The notes below the pieces were generated by a model, which did not search any database, was not told where the DNA came from, and worked only from the letters and a program-made list of their open reading frames with translations. The position numbers and the translations under genes were made by a program. DNA of 64,000 nucleotides from Acidovorax sp. T1 (lineage in GTDB: Bacteria > Pseudomonadota > Gammaproteobacteria > Burkholderiales > Burkholderiaceae_C), in NCBI RefSeq assembly GCF_002176815.1, contig NZ_CP021648.1, forward strand, positions 930,001-994,000, in the 5' to 3' direction. Positions 25,023 through 36,377 of this stretch are shown here, piece by piece. Within the stretch, counting starts at the first letter, position 1. Each line of letters opens with the position of its first letter.

Positions 25023-25742
25023 CTATGTATTTCTGTTGTGTACGGGCTTGAGCAGCACCACCAAGGCCCCCGCGCCACCATCCATGGGCCGCGCCTGCAC
25101 AAAGGCCAGCACTTCGTTTTTTTGCACCAGCCAGCGCTGCACGCGGCTTTTGAGCACGGGGCTTTTGCCCGGTGAGCCCAGGCCTTTGCCATGCACCACG
25201 CGCACGCAGCGCAGGCCGGTTTTGTGCGCGTGGCGGATGAACTGGCCCAGCGCCTCGCGGGCCTCGTCCACGCGCAGGCCGTGCAGATCGAGCTGGCGCT
25301 GAATGCTCCAGTGCCCGGCGCGCAGGCGGCGCGTCACTTCCACGCCGATGCCGGGGCTGCGAAAGCTGAGCTGGTCGTCGGTGTCGAGCAGGGTGCTCAC
25401 ATCGAAATCGTCGCTGATGGATTCGAGCAGCACGCGCTCTTCGTCCATCCAGTGCTGCACGGGCAGTGGCGGTGGCTGGCGATCGCGCAGGCGCGCCAGG
25501 TTGGGGCTGCGCAGTGCGGTCACCGGCCCCACGCTGCGGCTGAACAGGTGGCGCTCGGCCTCCAGCCGGGCCGCGGCCTCGCGCTGGGCTTGGGCCTGCG
25601 CCTCGGCGCGCTCGCGCTCTTCGCGCAGCTGGCGGGCCACGCTGGCCAGGTCGTGCAGGCCCTGGATGCGCAGGCTGGCGCGGCGCGGCGCCGGGGTGGT
25701 GCGGCGGGTTGGGGCTGGCGCGGCAGGCCTGGACGGTATCAC
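25023..25742 (-). CDS. Smr-domain protein
   Basis: A 239-residue protein with a C-terminal Smr (small MutS-related) domain: [39 protein letters not shown] and the closing [21 protein letters not shown]. Smr domains nick or bind branched DNA or act on mRNA. The N-terminal half is a coiled coil rich in Arg, Glu and Ala. The ATG overlaps the radC stop (25739-25742), giving a radC-smr pair that is common in this family. The function is probably nucleic-acid processing. Confidence 0.88.
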   Translation of the reverse strand: MIPSRPAAPAPTRRTTPAPRRASLRIQGLHDLASVARQLREERERAEAQAQAQREAAARLEAERHLFSRSVGPVTALRSPNLARLRDRQPPPLPVQHWMDEERVLLESISDDFDVSTLLDTDDQLSFRSPGIGVEVTRRLRAGHWSIQRQLDLHGLRVDEAREALGQFIRHAHKTGLRCVRVVHGKGLGSPGKSPVLKSRVQRWLVQKNEVLAFVQARPMDGGAGALVVLLKPVHNRNT

Positions 25743-26449
25743 ACCAGCCCTTTCTCGGCCATCGACAAGGCCTGGCCCGGCGCCACGATGACATGGTCGA
25801 GCACGCGCACGTCCACCAGCGCCAGCGTGGTTTTGAGGGTTTGCGTCAGGGCCTCGTCGGCCCGGCTGGGCTGCACGCTGCCGCTGGGGTGGTTGTGCGC
25901 CAGCACCACGGCGGCGGCCTGGTGGTGCAGGGCGCGCAGCACCACTTCGCGCGGGTACACGCTGGTCTGCGTGAGCGTGCCCCGGAAAAGCTCTTCCATG
26001 GCCAGCAGGCGGTTTTGGCTGTCGAGAAACAGCACGGCAAACACCTCGTGGCCCTTGGCCGCCAGGTGCAGCTGCAGGTAGTGCTTGACGGCGTCGGGCG
26101 AGTCGAACACCTCGCGCTCGCGCAGTTGCTGCGCCAGGGCGCGGCGGGCCAGTTCGAGCACGGCGACCAGCTCGGCGCGCTTGGCGGGGCCCAGGCCTTT
26201 GATGCGCTCCAGGTCGGCCGCGCTGGTGTGCAGCAGGCCGGCAATGCCGCCAAAGCCGCCGCTGAGCTGGCCGGTGGCATTGACCGCGGGTGGGTCGAGC
26301 AGCTCTTGCGCCATCTGCAGCACGCCCTTGCCCACGATGCCGGTGCGTAGCAAGATGGCCAGCAGTTCGGCATCGGCCAGCGCGGCGGGGCCGCGTGCCA
26401 GCAGTTTTTCGCGGGGCTGGGCATCGGCGGGCAGGTCTTTGAGGGGCAT
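25739..26449 (-). CDS. radC: DNA repair-associated JAB-domain protein RadC
   Basis: A 236-residue RadC (UPF0758) protein. The N-terminal HhH-like part ([20 protein letters not shown]) precedes an MPN/JAB-type metallohydrolase domain with the metal motif [16 protein letters not shown] (His-x-His and Asp) and VLDHVIVAP. The JAMM-like residues are conserved, but the in vivo role of RadC is still disputed. The start is at [15 protein letters not shown]. The gene is followed by smr with a 4-bp overlap and is divergent from fkpB. Confidence 0.93.
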   Translation of the reverse strand: MPLKDLPADAQPREKLLARGPAALADAELLAILLRTGIVGKGVLQMAQELLDPPAVNATGQLSGGFGGIAGLLHTSAADLERIKGLGPAKRAELVAVLELARRALAQQLREREVFDSPDAVKHYLQLHLAAKGHEVFAVLFLDSQNRLLAMEELFRGTLTQTSVYPREVVLRALHHQAAAVVLAHNHPSGSVQPSRADEALTQTLKTTLALVDVRVLDHVIVAPGQALSMAEKGLV

Positions 26450-26539
26450 GGCGCTGGAGGGCAGGGCGCCCGCCAAGGAGCGAGGGGCGTAGGGCTTTGC
26501 CCGGCTTTCTACAATATGGGCCAGTTTATCGGGAATTTC

Positions 26540-27004
26540 ATGACATCTACCGCTGCCTCCCTTCCCTCCGTCCAGTCCGGCTCTTTCCTTACGCTGCACT
26601 ACCGTCTGGCCGGTCCGGCCGGGGATGTGATCAACACGTTTGAGGACAAGCCCGCCACCTTGTCGCTGGGCACGGGCGAGTTGTCGCCCGCCATGGAGCA
26701 GCGCCTGCTGGGCCTGCCCGAGGGCACGCACGCCACGTTCGAGCTGGCCGCCGGCGAAGCCTTTGGCGAGCGCAACGCCGACATGCAGCAATGGGTGGCG
26801 CGCAAGCTGCTCAATGAGCTGGGCGACCCTGACGAGCGCTACAACGTGGGCGATGTGGTGCAGTTCCCCACGCCCGACGGGCAGGGCAGCTACGCGGGCG
26901 CCGTGATGCAGGTGCGTGAAGATGGCGCCGTGCTGTTCGACTTCAACCATCCGCTGGCGGGCCAGCCGGTGACGTTTGAAGTGCAGATCATCGGGGTGCT
27001 CTGA
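26540..27004 (+). CDS. fkpB: FKBP-type peptidyl-prolyl isomerase, SlpA/FkpB-like
   Basis: A 154-residue cytosolic cis-trans isomerase of the SlyD/SlpA type. [15 protein letters not shown] opens the FKBP fold, [22 protein letters not shown] carries the active-site turn, and the insert-in-flap segment ([17 protein letters not shown]) follows. The closing part [19 protein letters not shown] has the conserved DxNHPLAG motif of the family. The start was chosen at ATG 26540. It precedes ispH by three bases, a very common pair. Confidence 0.93.
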   Translation: MTSTAASLPSVQSGSFLTLHYRLAGPAGDVINTFEDKPATLSLGTGELSPAMEQRLLGLPEGTHATFELAAGEAFGERNADMQQWVARKLLNELGDPDERYNVGDVVQFPTPDGQGSYAGAVMQVREDGAVLFDFNHPLAGQPVTFEVQIIGVL

Positions 27005-27007
27005 GCC

Positions 27008-28003
27008 ATGCAGAAGCCTCAAGAAATATTGCTGGCCGAGCCGCGCGGCTTTTGCGCCGGCGTGGACCGCGCCATCGAGATCGTCGAGCGTGCGCTGCAA
27101 AAGTTTGGCCGCCCCATCTATGTGCGCCATGAAATCGTGCACAACACCTATGTGGTCAACGACCTCAAGGCCAAGGGCGCTGTCTTCATCGAAGAGCTGT
27201 CTGACGTGCCGCCCGGCGCCACGCTGGTGTTCAGCGCCCACGGCGTGAGTCGCGCGGTGCAGCAAGAGGCCCAGGCGCGCGGCTTCAGCATTTTTGACGC
27301 CACCTGCCCGCTGGTGACCAAGGTGCATGTCGAGGTGGCCAAGCTCGCCAAAGAGGGCTACGAGTTCATCATGATCGGGCACAAGGGCCATCCCGAGGTG
27401 GAAGGCACCATGGGCCAGCTCGACCACGGCATTCACCTGGTGGAAGACGTGGCCGATGTGGCCCGTGTGCAGCCCGGGCAGACCGAAAAGCTGGCGGTGG
27501 TCACGCAAACCACGCTGAGCGTGGACGACGCGGCCCAGATCACCGCTGCCGTGCGGGCGCGCTTCCCCACGGTGCGCGAACCCAAGCAGCAGGACATCTG
27601 CTACGCCACGCAAAACCGGCAGGATGCCGTCAAGCTGCTGAGCCCGCAGGTGGACGTGGTGATCGTGGTGGGCAGCCCCACCAGCTCCAACAGCAACCGG
27701 CTGCGCGAGCTGGCGGCCCGCCTGGGCACCACGGCCTACATGGTGGACAGTGCGGACGAGCTGCGCCACGAATGGTTTGACGGCATCGCCCGCGTGGGCC
27801 TCACGGCTGGCGCCTCGGCCCCCGAAATTCTGGTGCAGCAGGTGATCGAACGCATCAAGGCGCTGGGCGCGGTGTCGGTGCGCAAGATGCACGGCATCGA
27901 GGAAACCATCAAGTTCCCGCTGCCCAAAGGCCTCAAGATCGACGCGGCCACCGGCCTCGAAATTTCCGAGCGCCTGCCCGAGACGGGGCCAGCGGGGCAT
28001 TGA
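27008..28003 (+). CDS. ispH: 4-hydroxy-3-methylbut-2-enyl diphosphate reductase
   Basis: This 331-residue enzyme catalyses the last step of the non-mevalonate isoprenoid pathway, converting HMBPP to IPP and DMAPP at a [4Fe-4S] cluster. Three cluster cysteines are visible: [31 protein letters not shown] and [14 protein letters not shown]. The substrate-binding HEIVHN, SAHGVS and [14 protein letters not shown] segments are intact, as are the SSNSNRL and [14 protein letters not shown] motifs. The length is normal. The gene follows fkpB in one operon. Confidence 0.98.
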   Translation: MQKPQEILLAEPRGFCAGVDRAIEIVERALQKFGRPIYVRHEIVHNTYVVNDLKAKGAVFIEELSDVPPGATLVFSAHGVSRAVQQEAQARGFSIFDATCPLVTKVHVEVAKLAKEGYEFIMIGHKGHPEVEGTMGQLDHGIHLVEDVADVARVQPGQTEKLAVVTQTTLSVDDAAQITAAVRARFPTVREPKQQDICYATQNRQDAVKLLSPQVDVVIVVGSPTSSNSNRLRELAARLGTTAYMVDSADELRHEWFDGIARVGLTAGASAPEILVQQVIERIKALGAVSVRKMHGIEETIKFPLPKGLKIDAATGLEISERLPETGPAGH

Positions 28004-28020
28004 GCCCGTAGGTTGCAACT

Positions 28021-28080
28021 ACTGAATTGATAGCTGCTAGCGCTTATTGGACGTGCGCTGGAGGCTTGTTTGGTTCAAAT
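28021..28080 (+). repeat. Dispersed hairpin repeat, copy B
   Basis: GAATTGATAGCTGCTAGCGC, TTATTGGACGTGCGCTGGAG and GCTTGTTTGGTTCAAAT match the repeat family. It lies between convergent ispH and a CBS-domain gene, so it may also help termination. Confidence 0.85.
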
Positions 28081-28096
28081 TCCTGCCGGGATGACG

Positions 28097-28795
28097 CTAC
28101 AGCAACACCGCAGGCCCGCTCCACAAATCCAGCGGCGGGTCGGCCGCAACGGCCCGCAAGATGTCGGTGCGCGCGATGAAGCCTGACAGCACGCCGGCTT
28201 CGTCAGTCACCGGCAGGCCCGGCAGCCCGGTGTCGAGCAGCACGGCGGCCACGCGGCGCAGCTCGGTGTCGGCCGCCACCGTGGGCACGGGGTTCACCAT
28301 GACCTCGGACACCGGGCGGCGCGCCAGCTCGATGGTCTTTTTCACGGCACCGGGTTCGGGCAACAAATCCAGCGGCGCCATGTCGGCCCGCAGCAGCAGC
28401 CCGATCACGCGGCCCAGCGCATCCACCACCGGGGCCTGCGCCACCTGGCGCTCGGCCAGGATCTGCCAGGCATCATTCACGCGCAGGTCGGGGGGCACGC
28501 TGAGGGGGGGTGTGGTCATCACGTCGCGCACTTGGGTCAGGGGCTGGCGTGCCAACTGGGGACCTTGCCCGGCCTGCGAATAAGCGCTGACCGCGCCTTG
28601 CATGCGCAGGTTGACGGTGGCGGCCGCCGAGTGCGGCATGGGCGCAGGTGCGGGCGGCGAAAGCGCGCCATCCACCTCCGGGCCGCGCGTGCGCAGCGCC
28701 TGGGGGCGCGCCACCCGCCGCACGGCCGCGATGTGCGCCAGATTCTCTGGCCCGCCCCGGTACATCTGGCCCGACGGGCCGAATACAAAGAACAT
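28097..28795 (-). CDS. CBS-domain protein
   Basis: A 232-residue protein with a tandem pair of CBS domains in the C-terminal half (VRDVMTTPPLSVPPDLRVND to RVIGLLLRAD; VSEVMVNPVPTVAADTELRR to LSGFIARTDILRAV). The N-terminal MFFVFGPSGQMYRGGPENL segment is typical of a Comamonadaceae family. CBS pairs bind adenosyl ligands and usually regulate a partner. The start at 28795 has GGAGG nearby. No partner gene is adjacent, so the regulated target is unknown. It is divergent from serS. Confidence 0.85.
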   Translation of the reverse strand: MFFVFGPSGQMYRGGPENLAHIAAVRRVARPQALRTRGPEVDGALSPPAPAPMPHSAAATVNLRMQGAVSAYSQAGQGPQLARQPLTQVRDVMTTPPLSVPPDLRVNDAWQILAERQVAQAPVVDALGRVIGLLLRADMAPLDLLPEPGAVKKTIELARRPVSEVMVNPVPTVAADTELRRVAAVLLDTGLPGLPVTDEAGVLSGFIARTDILRAVAADPPLDLWSGPAVLL

Positions 28796-28935
28796 GCATG
28801 CCTCCTGCAGGCCGCGTGCAGCCCATATGACCGATGTTATCGACAGGTTCGGCCGCGCACAGCAGTGCTGTGTGTATCGGTGTGTTGCACCCCGCGTGGC
28901 CCACCCTGCACTGGGGCAGACACGCCACCCCCTAA

Positions 28936-30276
<1,341 letters not shown>

Positions 30277-30294
30277 CGCAGGCTTCGACACACA

Positions 30295-30385
<91 letters not shown>

Positions 30386-30392
30386 TATGCAC

Positions 30393-30431
30393 AAAGGTTT
30401 GCTGCTATATATTTAGCAGCAAACCTTTTTT
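30393..30431 (+). terminator. Rho-independent terminator after tRNA-Ser(CGA)
   Basis: AAAGGTTTGCTGCTA and TAGCAGCAAACCTTT form a perfect 15-bp stem around a 6-nt loop, followed by a T-run. Confidence 0.93.
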
Positions 30432-30528
30432 GCTTTTTGCACGGCTTCGTTTGCGCAGATGCCTGAAGAAAGCCGCTGGACAATGATCCAGCCGTGTGGC
30501 TGTGATCGCTCGGCGCAGGGCTTTGGCG

Positions 30529-31596
30529 TCACCGGGTGCTCAGCAAGGATGAGATCAGGTTCATGCCAATGGGGGCGCCCGACTTGTCCTTGATGGACGT
30601 GATTGTCTTGAAGGCGGTGGCCTGTACGCGGTCTGGCAAGCGGACGAAATTGTTTTCCTGCACCAGCGTATCGCCATTGAGGAACGCCCAGGCAAAGAAT
30701 TTGAGGGCCGCCAGCGTTTGCTCCGGGTTGTTGGCCACCTTGGGGACGACAACAAAAGTACCCATGGTGATGGGCCACGAGCCTTTGCCTGATTTCTGGG
30801 TCAATGTTTCTGAAAACGACCCGGATGTGGCCCATTCGCTGTTGGCCAGCGCGGCCTTGAATGCAATAACCGATGGGCGGACAAAATTGCCTTCTGCGTT
30901 TTTCATCTGGGCGGTGGCAAGTCCATATTCCTTTACATAACCGTGGTCGATATACGCAATGGAGCCCGGAGTGTCCTTCAGAGCCTTGGCGACACCGTCA
31001 CTGCCTTTGGCGCCGATAAATCCGTCAGCCCATTGGATGCTTGTTTTTGCACCATAGGTCGTCTTCCATTTGGAAGAAACCTTGCTGAGATAATCCGCAA
31101 AGTTGTAGGTGGTGCCCGAACCGTCCGAGCGCACTATGACCTTGATTGCCTCGTCGGGCAGTGCGACGCCGGGGTTGAGTGCGGTGATTTCTGGCGCATT
31201 CCAGCGACTGATTTCTCCCATGTAGATGCGACTCAATAATTCGCCAGACAGGCGCAGTTGGCCATCGGATATTTTGGTCAGATTGAATACGGGTGATATC
31301 CCGGTAATGGCAACCGGGAAGGTGACCAGGCCACCTTCGGTAAGTTCCTTGGCGGCAGGCGCCACATCCGATCCTCCGAATCCCACGTCGTTTTGGCGGA
31401 TCTTCCGGAGGCCGCTCGATGATCCCACGGGATCGTATTCAACCGTTACGCCTGTTGCGTGGGCGTACGCCTTGGCCCAGCTGCGGTAGATGGGCGCGGC
31501 TGCCGAAGAGCCAGCACCGGTAATGCTTTGGGCCATTGTGCTCATGGAACCCACCGTGAAAATGATAAAAACCAATACGAAACAAATGCGATTCAT
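30529..31596 (-). CDS. pstS: Phosphate ABC transporter substrate-binding protein PstS-like
   Basis: A 355-residue periplasmic binding protein of the PstS family. A signal peptide (NRICFVLVFIIFTVGSMSTMA) ends near residue 22. The mature part shows ITGAGSSAAAPIYRSWAKAY, VGSSSGLRKIRQNDVGFGGSD and VIVRSDGSGTTYNFADYL, the phosphate-binding segments of PstS. The length is normal. No pstC, pstA or pstB is adjacent, so it either works with a transporter elsewhere or has a separate role, such as surface-bound phosphate capture. Confidence 0.9.
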   Translation of the reverse strand: MNRICFVLVFIIFTVGSMSTMAQSITGAGSSAAAPIYRSWAKAYAHATGVTVEYDPVGSSSGLRKIRQNDVGFGGSDVAPAAKELTEGGLVTFPVAITGISPVFNLTKISDGQLRLSGELLSRIYMGEISRWNAPEITALNPGVALPDEAIKVIVRSDGSGTTYNFADYLSKVSSKWKTTYGAKTSIQWADGFIGAKGSDGVAKALKDTPGSIAYIDHGYVKEYGLATAQMKNAEGNFVRPSVIAFKAALANSEWATSGSFSETLTQKSGKGSWPITMGTFVVVPKVANNPEQTLAALKFFAWAFLNGDTLVQENNFVRLPDRVQATAFKTITSIKDKSGAPIGMNLISSLLSTR

Positions 31597-32158
31597 GACG
31601 ATTGTTGTAATCTCTGTATGTATTTAAAGCATCAAATAAATGAGACGCTTTATTGGAATGGAGGTGGAGTGGGTCAATGTGCGGACAAGGTTATCTTGCG
31701 CACTTGAATGCCTGCTGGCATTTATGGGGCATTGAAATTTTTGCCATGCCAATGACGAAGAAATGAATCGTAACAGAGCCCCTATTTCCCTTGTGGAGGT
31801 CAGGAAACCAGGTTGGTTGCAATGGGATTCAATGGGGCTCGTGCACGGTGCGGCGAGGCTGCGGCGACTGCCGACCGTCTCGCAAGCTGTGTTGGCCCTC
31901 GTGCGCAACGGTGGGGACCGATGAGCGTCCTTGTGCTTTTCCACGCCTTGCGTGACCTCAATAGTCAACTGAAGCGGGGATCAGGGCGGCCCCCCCTGCA
32001 GCAGGTTCGACTTGAGAATCGCCCCGCAAATCCCCTGCAACAGGCCTTTCGTTGCCGTGTTCGTTCAACACCGCCATGCGACCGTGAATCCGGCAAAAAG
32101 CCCTCATTGCCGGGGCGGACGCCAGTTTTCAATGCCCAAGGCCGTCAGATGGTTGCGA
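31597..32158. other. Intergenic region upstream of pstS and the dikinase-like gene
   Basis: About 560 bp without a gene I can support. It contains a candidate pstS promoter and a CCTGCAGCAGG palindrome at about 31997-32007, but no recognisable PHO box (CTGTCAT type). Confidence 0.5.
31649..31677 (-). promoter_or_regulatory. Candidate pstS promoter
   Basis: On the minus strand TTGACC (31677-31672) and AATAAA (31654-31649) are separated by 17 bp, about 50 bp upstream of the pstS start. The match is moderate. Confidence 0.4.
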
Positions 32159-33790
32159 TCAATGCTTGTGGTGGCGCGCTTTCTTGTCATGGTTGTGGTT
32201 GCGCAGGTCTTCCAGCCGCGCGCGCAGCGCGGTGTCGGGCACCAGGGCGCTGGTGGCCTGGCCCGCGTAGATGGCGCCGTCGTTGCCGTCCAGGGTGATC
32301 AGCTCGTTCTCGGCCAGGGTCTGGCCGCCCATCTGCACGGTGCGCGCGGCTTCGTCGATGTGCAGCGCCGTGCAGCCCACCAGGCAGGTCTTGCCCATTT
32401 GCCGCGCCACCACGGCGGCGTGCGATGTGCGGGCGCCGCGCTGGGTGAGCAGGCCTTGCGCCCCTTGCATGGCGGCGATGTCGCTGGTTTCGGCGTCCTG
32501 GCGCACCAGGATGGCTGGCACGCCGCGCTGCACCAGGCGCTCGACGGCCTGCGCATCCAGCGCAATGGCGCCCGACACCACGCCAGAGCACGCCGGGTTG
32601 GCCAGTCCCAGCGGGGCGGGGGCATTGTCGGGGTCGTCGCCGGCGACCATGCGCACGGTGCCCAGCGCGTCCATGGCGATGGCCTGGGTGCGCGCCAGGG
32701 CCTCGGTGCTGTCGATCAGCCCTTCTTCCAGCAAGTCCAGGGCAATGCGCGCGGCGGCCAGCGGGGTGCGCTTGCCGTCGCGGGTTTGCAGCATGTGCAG
32801 CACGCCGTCCTGCACGGTGAATTCGAAATCCTGCATGTCCTTGAAATGCTGCTCCAGTGCCTGGGCCGAGGCTTGCAGCTGCTGCCAGGCATCGGGCGCC
32901 ACCGCCGCCAGGGTGGCATGGCCGTGGGCATTGCGCCGGCCCGAGACCACGTCTTCGCCCTGCGCGTTGGCCAGAAAATCCACCCACAGGCGCCTCTCGC
33001 CGGTGCTGGGGTCGCGCGTGAAGCCCACGCCAGCACCTGAATGCCCACCGGTGTTGCCGAACACCATGCGCTGCAGGATCACGGCGGTGCCCATGTCGTG
33101 GTCGATCTGGTGGATGCGCCGGTATTCCACCGCCTTGTCGGCGTTCCACGAGGCAAACACCGCCTCGATGGCACCCGAGAGCTGCTCGCGGGCGTCCTGC
33201 GGGAAGGGCCGGCCGGCATGGGTTTCATAAAGGGCCAGAAAAGTGCGCGTGAGCTGGCGCAGCTGGCTGAAGTCGAGCAGCCGTTCGTCCTCGCCCTGGG
33301 TAAGGCGGTCGATTTCGGCTTCGAAAAGCGCTGCAGGCAGCCCTTGCACCACCTCGCCGTAGCTGGCCACCAGGCGCCGGTAGGCATCCCAGGCCATGCG
33401 GGGGTTGCCGGTCTGGCGCACCAGGCCGGGCAGGGTGTGGTCGTTCAGGCCGATGTTGAGCAGGGTCTCCAGCATGCCTGGCATCGACACCGGGGCGCCC
33501 GAACGCACCGACAGGATCAGCGGGTTGCGCTCGTCGCCAAACAGCAGGCCGGTGCTTTCTTCCAGCGCGTGCAGGCCCACGGAAAACACCGGCAAAAAGC
33601 AATCTTGCGGGGCATGGGTGTAGTGCGTTCCAATGACCAGCGCGACGGGAACATTCAGCCCGGCCTGGGTCATGCGGTGCAGGTTGTAGCCCTTGCCGCC
33701 CATGGTGGCGGGCGAGGGCTTGTGCAGGTTCTGGCTGGGCGGCGTGCGAACAAGGTACAGATGCTTGGGCAGGCTGGAGCTCGATTTCAT
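32159..33790 (-). CDS. Pyruvate-phosphate-dikinase-like protein lacking the PEP/pyruvate domain
   Basis: A 543-residue protein that matches the first two domains of pyruvate phosphate dikinase. The ATP-grasp part shows MGGKGYNLHRMTQAGLNVP, SVRSGAPVSMPGMLETLLN and GAGVGFTRDPSTGERRLW with NAQGEDVVSGRRN. The phosphohistidine domain shows LTQRGARTSHAAVVARQMGK with the catalytic His. The third domain, the TIM barrel that binds pyruvate/PEP, is absent; the protein ends in a His/Lys-rich tail. It cannot catalyse the full reaction alone. The ATG overlaps the upstream gene's stop by 4 bp. It could pass a phosphoryl group from ATP to a partner protein, which is an inference. Confidence 0.8.
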   Translation of the reverse strand: MKSSSSLPKHLYLVRTPPSQNLHKPSPATMGGKGYNLHRMTQAGLNVPVALVIGTHYTHAPQDCFLPVFSVGLHALEESTGLLFGDERNPLILSVRSGAPVSMPGMLETLLNIGLNDHTLPGLVRQTGNPRMAWDAYRRLVASYGEVVQGLPAALFEAEIDRLTQGEDERLLDFSQLRQLTRTFLALYETHAGRPFPQDAREQLSGAIEAVFASWNADKAVEYRRIHQIDHDMGTAVILQRMVFGNTGGHSGAGVGFTRDPSTGERRLWVDFLANAQGEDVVSGRRNAHGHATLAAVAPDAWQQLQASAQALEQHFKDMQDFEFTVQDGVLHMLQTRDGKRTPLAAARIALDLLEEGLIDSTEALARTQAIAMDALGTVRMVAGDDPDNAPAPLGLANPACSGVVSGAIALDAQAVERLVQRGVPAILVRQDAETSDIAAMQGAQGLLTQRGARTSHAAVVARQMGKTCLVGCTALHIDEAARTVQMGGQTLAENELITLDGNDGAIYAGQATSALVPDTALRARLEDLRNHNHDKKARHHKH

Positions 33791-35736
33791 GCCGACATTC
33801 CCGTTTTGTTGAGCACCATCTGGCGTAAGGCATAGCCGACCCGCAGCAGGTTGTCGGTGGCTTTTTCCAGCGTGGCGGCCAGGTCGTTGGCGAGCATCAG
33901 GTCCACCGGGGCGTTGCGCAGGTTCTTGACCATGGTGGCGCGTGCCTGGCGAAACAGTTCGTCGCACTGGCGCTCGGCGCGCAGCATGCGCCACAGGGTC
34001 TGCAAAAACAGTTCGCTGTCGGGGCCATCGGCCCGCTGGCTGACCTGGCGGGCAATCTCGATGGCCTTGACCTGATCCTGGATGGCCGCCAGGGTGGTGG
34101 CTGCCAGCTGGCACAGCGCTGCGCGCACTTCAGCGGGCAAGCCGGGCGCTGGATGGATCAGCGTCAGCGAGTGCATGAAGGTGGCTTCTTCCAGCGCATC
34201 GGCCACGTCGTCGGCTTTGGCCAGGCAGTCCATCACCGGCTGCCAGCGGGGCCGGCGTTCGGCCCGCTGGCGCGCATCCATGAGCAGGTGGTCGGCCTGG
34301 CGCTCCCAGTTCTTGGCGCGCAGTACCTGGGCCTGGGTCTGGGCGGCGTCGCCGGGGTTTTCCAGGGCATCGCACAGGCCCTCGGCCAGCGCGTGGGTGA
34401 AGGCGGCGTGTTCGGCCAGCAGGTCGAATTCGAAGGTGCGCTGGCGCAGCACGCGGGCCAGCAGCAGGCGCGCTTCGTCGGCCACCAGCGACAAGGGTTG
34501 CTGCTGGCGCAGCAACACGCTGGAGATGCGCAGCAACTCCAGTAGATAGTTGCTGGCGGCGGCCTCACCCAGCACGTCGTCGAGCCGGTCGCCCACATGG
34601 AAGGCCTCGCTGTCCACGGCCTGCATGGCGTTGTAGACCAGGCGCTCGGCCCCCGCCATGAGCCAGGCCATGTGCCCCCAGTTGTTGTGCGCGGCCTGCG
34701 TGAGCAGCTCGATGGCCCGGGCCTTGCCCACGAAATGCTGCAGACGCTTTCGCGCCCGGTTCCAGTCGATCACGAAGACGATGCGCGAGGCCACGTTTTC
34801 CAGGCCGGTTTGCAGCTGGGCGTTGCTCTGCGCCTCCAGACAGGCCTGGCCCACCACGTAGGGTTTGCCGGCATTGAGCCCTTCGGAGACCCGCGGGTCG
34901 AACACCTTCCAGGCAAACCCCATGTCTTCGAGCATCTGCCGGAAAAAGCCGAAGCGCCCCGGGTGCAGGTCGGAATAGGTCAACGCGATGGTGCTGTCCT
35001 GCACCTCGATGACCAGCACATGGACGTCGTTGGTGCCGATGTCGTTCTGGATCAGCAGCCGCTGGCCGTCGCGCGTGACGGCAGTGTCCAGCCCGGGGTG
35101 TGAAAACTTCAGGGGGGCGGTGCGGTGCAGGCCGCGCATGAACGCCTGGATCAGCGGCCGGTCGTCGTCGTGCACCTGCCAGGCGTGGGCGCCGTCGATA
35201 TCTTCGGTGGCCAGTTCGCTCGACAGGGCGTTGATCTGCTTGTGCAGGTCCATCACCAGCAGGTGCAGGCTGTCGCCGCGCTGGTGGTCGCCGTGGGTGA
35301 GTTCGTTCAGGGCAGTGCGGCGCAAGCCTTCGTCGTCGGCCAGGGCGTGCAGTTGATGCAGCCAGTGGTCGCGCCGCCTAGCCAGCGGGGCGGCACTGGC
35401 CTGCCCGGTGTCGCACACGGGGCGGGCCATGGCGGTCAGATCGTTGGCCAGCGCATCCAGCAGGCTCTCCATGCGGGGCAGGATCAGCAGGTCGTCGTCG
35501 TAATAAGCGCCGCTCACCAGTTCCTGGGCCCAGGGGGCGTCCTGCAGCCCGCCTTGCGCGATGTCCTTTTCCCAACGCCCCACGGGCCCATCGGGCGCCG
35601 AGGCATGCTGCGCCGCCGATTGCAGCAAGGTCAGGTAAAGCTTGAGCCGGTCATTGGCCGCCAGTGCCGCCTTGATCCACGCGGGCATCAGAAGCGAGGG
35701 CTGCCCCAGGGTTGCAACCGCTTTTTCCTTGAGCAT
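33787..35736 (-). CDS. Unknown large protein coupled to the dikinase-like gene, PhoU-like C-terminus
   Basis: A 649-residue protein I cannot assign as a whole. The start at 35736 (MLKEKAVATLG) has GGAG about nine bases upstream; a start ten codons earlier is possible. Residues near the middle (FSHPGLDTAVTRDGQRLLIQ, DIGTNDVHVLVIEVQDSTI) look like a novel domain. The last 180 residues are helical with LEEATFMHSLTLIHPAPGLP and MLANDLAATLEKATDNLLRV, resembling PhoU/DUF47 helical bundles. It overlaps the truncated dikinase gene by 4 bp, so the two proteins are made together. A phosphate- or phosphoryl-linked role is suggested by both partners and by pstS nearby. Confidence 0.55.
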   Translation of the reverse strand: MLKEKAVATLGQPSLLMPAWIKAALAANDRLKLYLTLLQSAAQHASAPDGPVGRWEKDIAQGGLQDAPWAQELVSGAYYDDDLLILPRMESLLDALANDLTAMARPVCDTGQASAAPLARRRDHWLHQLHALADDEGLRRTALNELTHGDHQRGDSLHLLVMDLHKQINALSSELATEDIDGAHAWQVHDDDRPLIQAFMRGLHRTAPLKFSHPGLDTAVTRDGQRLLIQNDIGTNDVHVLVIEVQDSTIALTYSDLHPGRFGFFRQMLEDMGFAWKVFDPRVSEGLNAGKPYVVGQACLEAQSNAQLQTGLENVASRIVFVIDWNRARKRLQHFVGKARAIELLTQAAHNNWGHMAWLMAGAERLVYNAMQAVDSEAFHVGDRLDDVLGEAAASNYLLELLRISSVLLRQQQPLSLVADEARLLLARVLRQRTFEFDLLAEHAAFTHALAEGLCDALENPGDAAQTQAQVLRAKNWERQADHLLMDARQRAERRPRWQPVMDCLAKADDVADALEEATFMHSLTLIHPAPGLPAEVRAALCQLAATTLAAIQDQVKAIEIARQVSQRADGPDSELFLQTLWRMLRAERQCDELFRQARATMVKNLRNAPVDLMLANDLAATLEKATDNLLRVGYALRQMVLNKTGMSA

Positions 35737-35858
35737 CGATCCATTCTCCGCAAGTTCAAGGGGCATTTACGCCCGTGCGGATGGCAGGCTGATGACAGCC
35801 CTGCAGGGCCCCCTTGCACGGGCAGGGCCAAGGCGTGCCTCAGATCGTCAACACCTGC

Positions 35859-36293
35859 TCAGCGGGTGGTCAGGGCGGGCAGGTAGGCGCGGCAGAATTC
35901 CTCGGGCATGCGCCGCGGCTTGCCGCTGCCCAGCTCGATGCACACCAGCTCCCAGTGGCCCCGCAGGATGGTGGCCTGGTCGCGGTTGCGGATGAGCTGG
36001 AAGCGCCGGTCCATGGTCAGCTTGCCGTCGCTGGCCACCAGCCAGGTGCCCAAGGTGAGCGCGTCACCCTCCACCGACGGCAGCAGGTAGTTGTATTCGC
36101 TGCGGCGGATGGCCATGGCCCGGTCCAGGCGGTGGTAATCGTGCAGGTCCAACCCCAGGGCCCGCGAGTGCGCCCAGGCGGTTTTTTCGCACCACTGCAC
36201 ATAGACGGCGTTGTTGGTGTGGTTCAGTCCGTCAATGTCCGGTGCCTGCGGCATGGCGGGCTGGGTGAACGGTTGTGGATAGTCCCATGGCAT
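35859..36293 (-). CDS. Hotdog-fold thioesterase (4HBT/YbgC type)
   Basis: A 144-residue single-domain hotdog protein. DIDGLNHTNNAVYVQWCEKTAW has the 4HBT active-site pattern (Asp in DxxGxNxxxxY), and the strand RRSEYNYLLPSVEGDALTLGTW and the C-terminal RDQATILRGHWELVCIEL complete the fold. It would hydrolyse short- or medium-chain acyl-CoA. It begins 103 bp before the IS630-family element on the opposite side. Confidence 0.85.
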   Translation of the reverse strand: MPWDYPQPFTQPAMPQAPDIDGLNHTNNAVYVQWCEKTAWAHSRALGLDLHDYHRLDRAMAIRRSEYNYLLPSVEGDALTLGTWLVASDGKLTMDRRFQLIRNRDQATILRGHWELVCIELGSGKPRRMPEEFCRAYLPALTTR

Positions 36294-36377
36294 GTGGGTG
36301 ATTGTCGCCTGCGCCGTGAAGCCACCGGTGCCCGCTTTATGCGGCGGGGAAGAGAGCCGGGAAAGACCGCTGTGGCT

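Noticed and set aside
25739..28018. A long minus-strand frame extending radC upstream across fkpB and ispH
   Set aside because: The extra part is antisense to two well-supported genes; radC starts at MPLKDLPAD.
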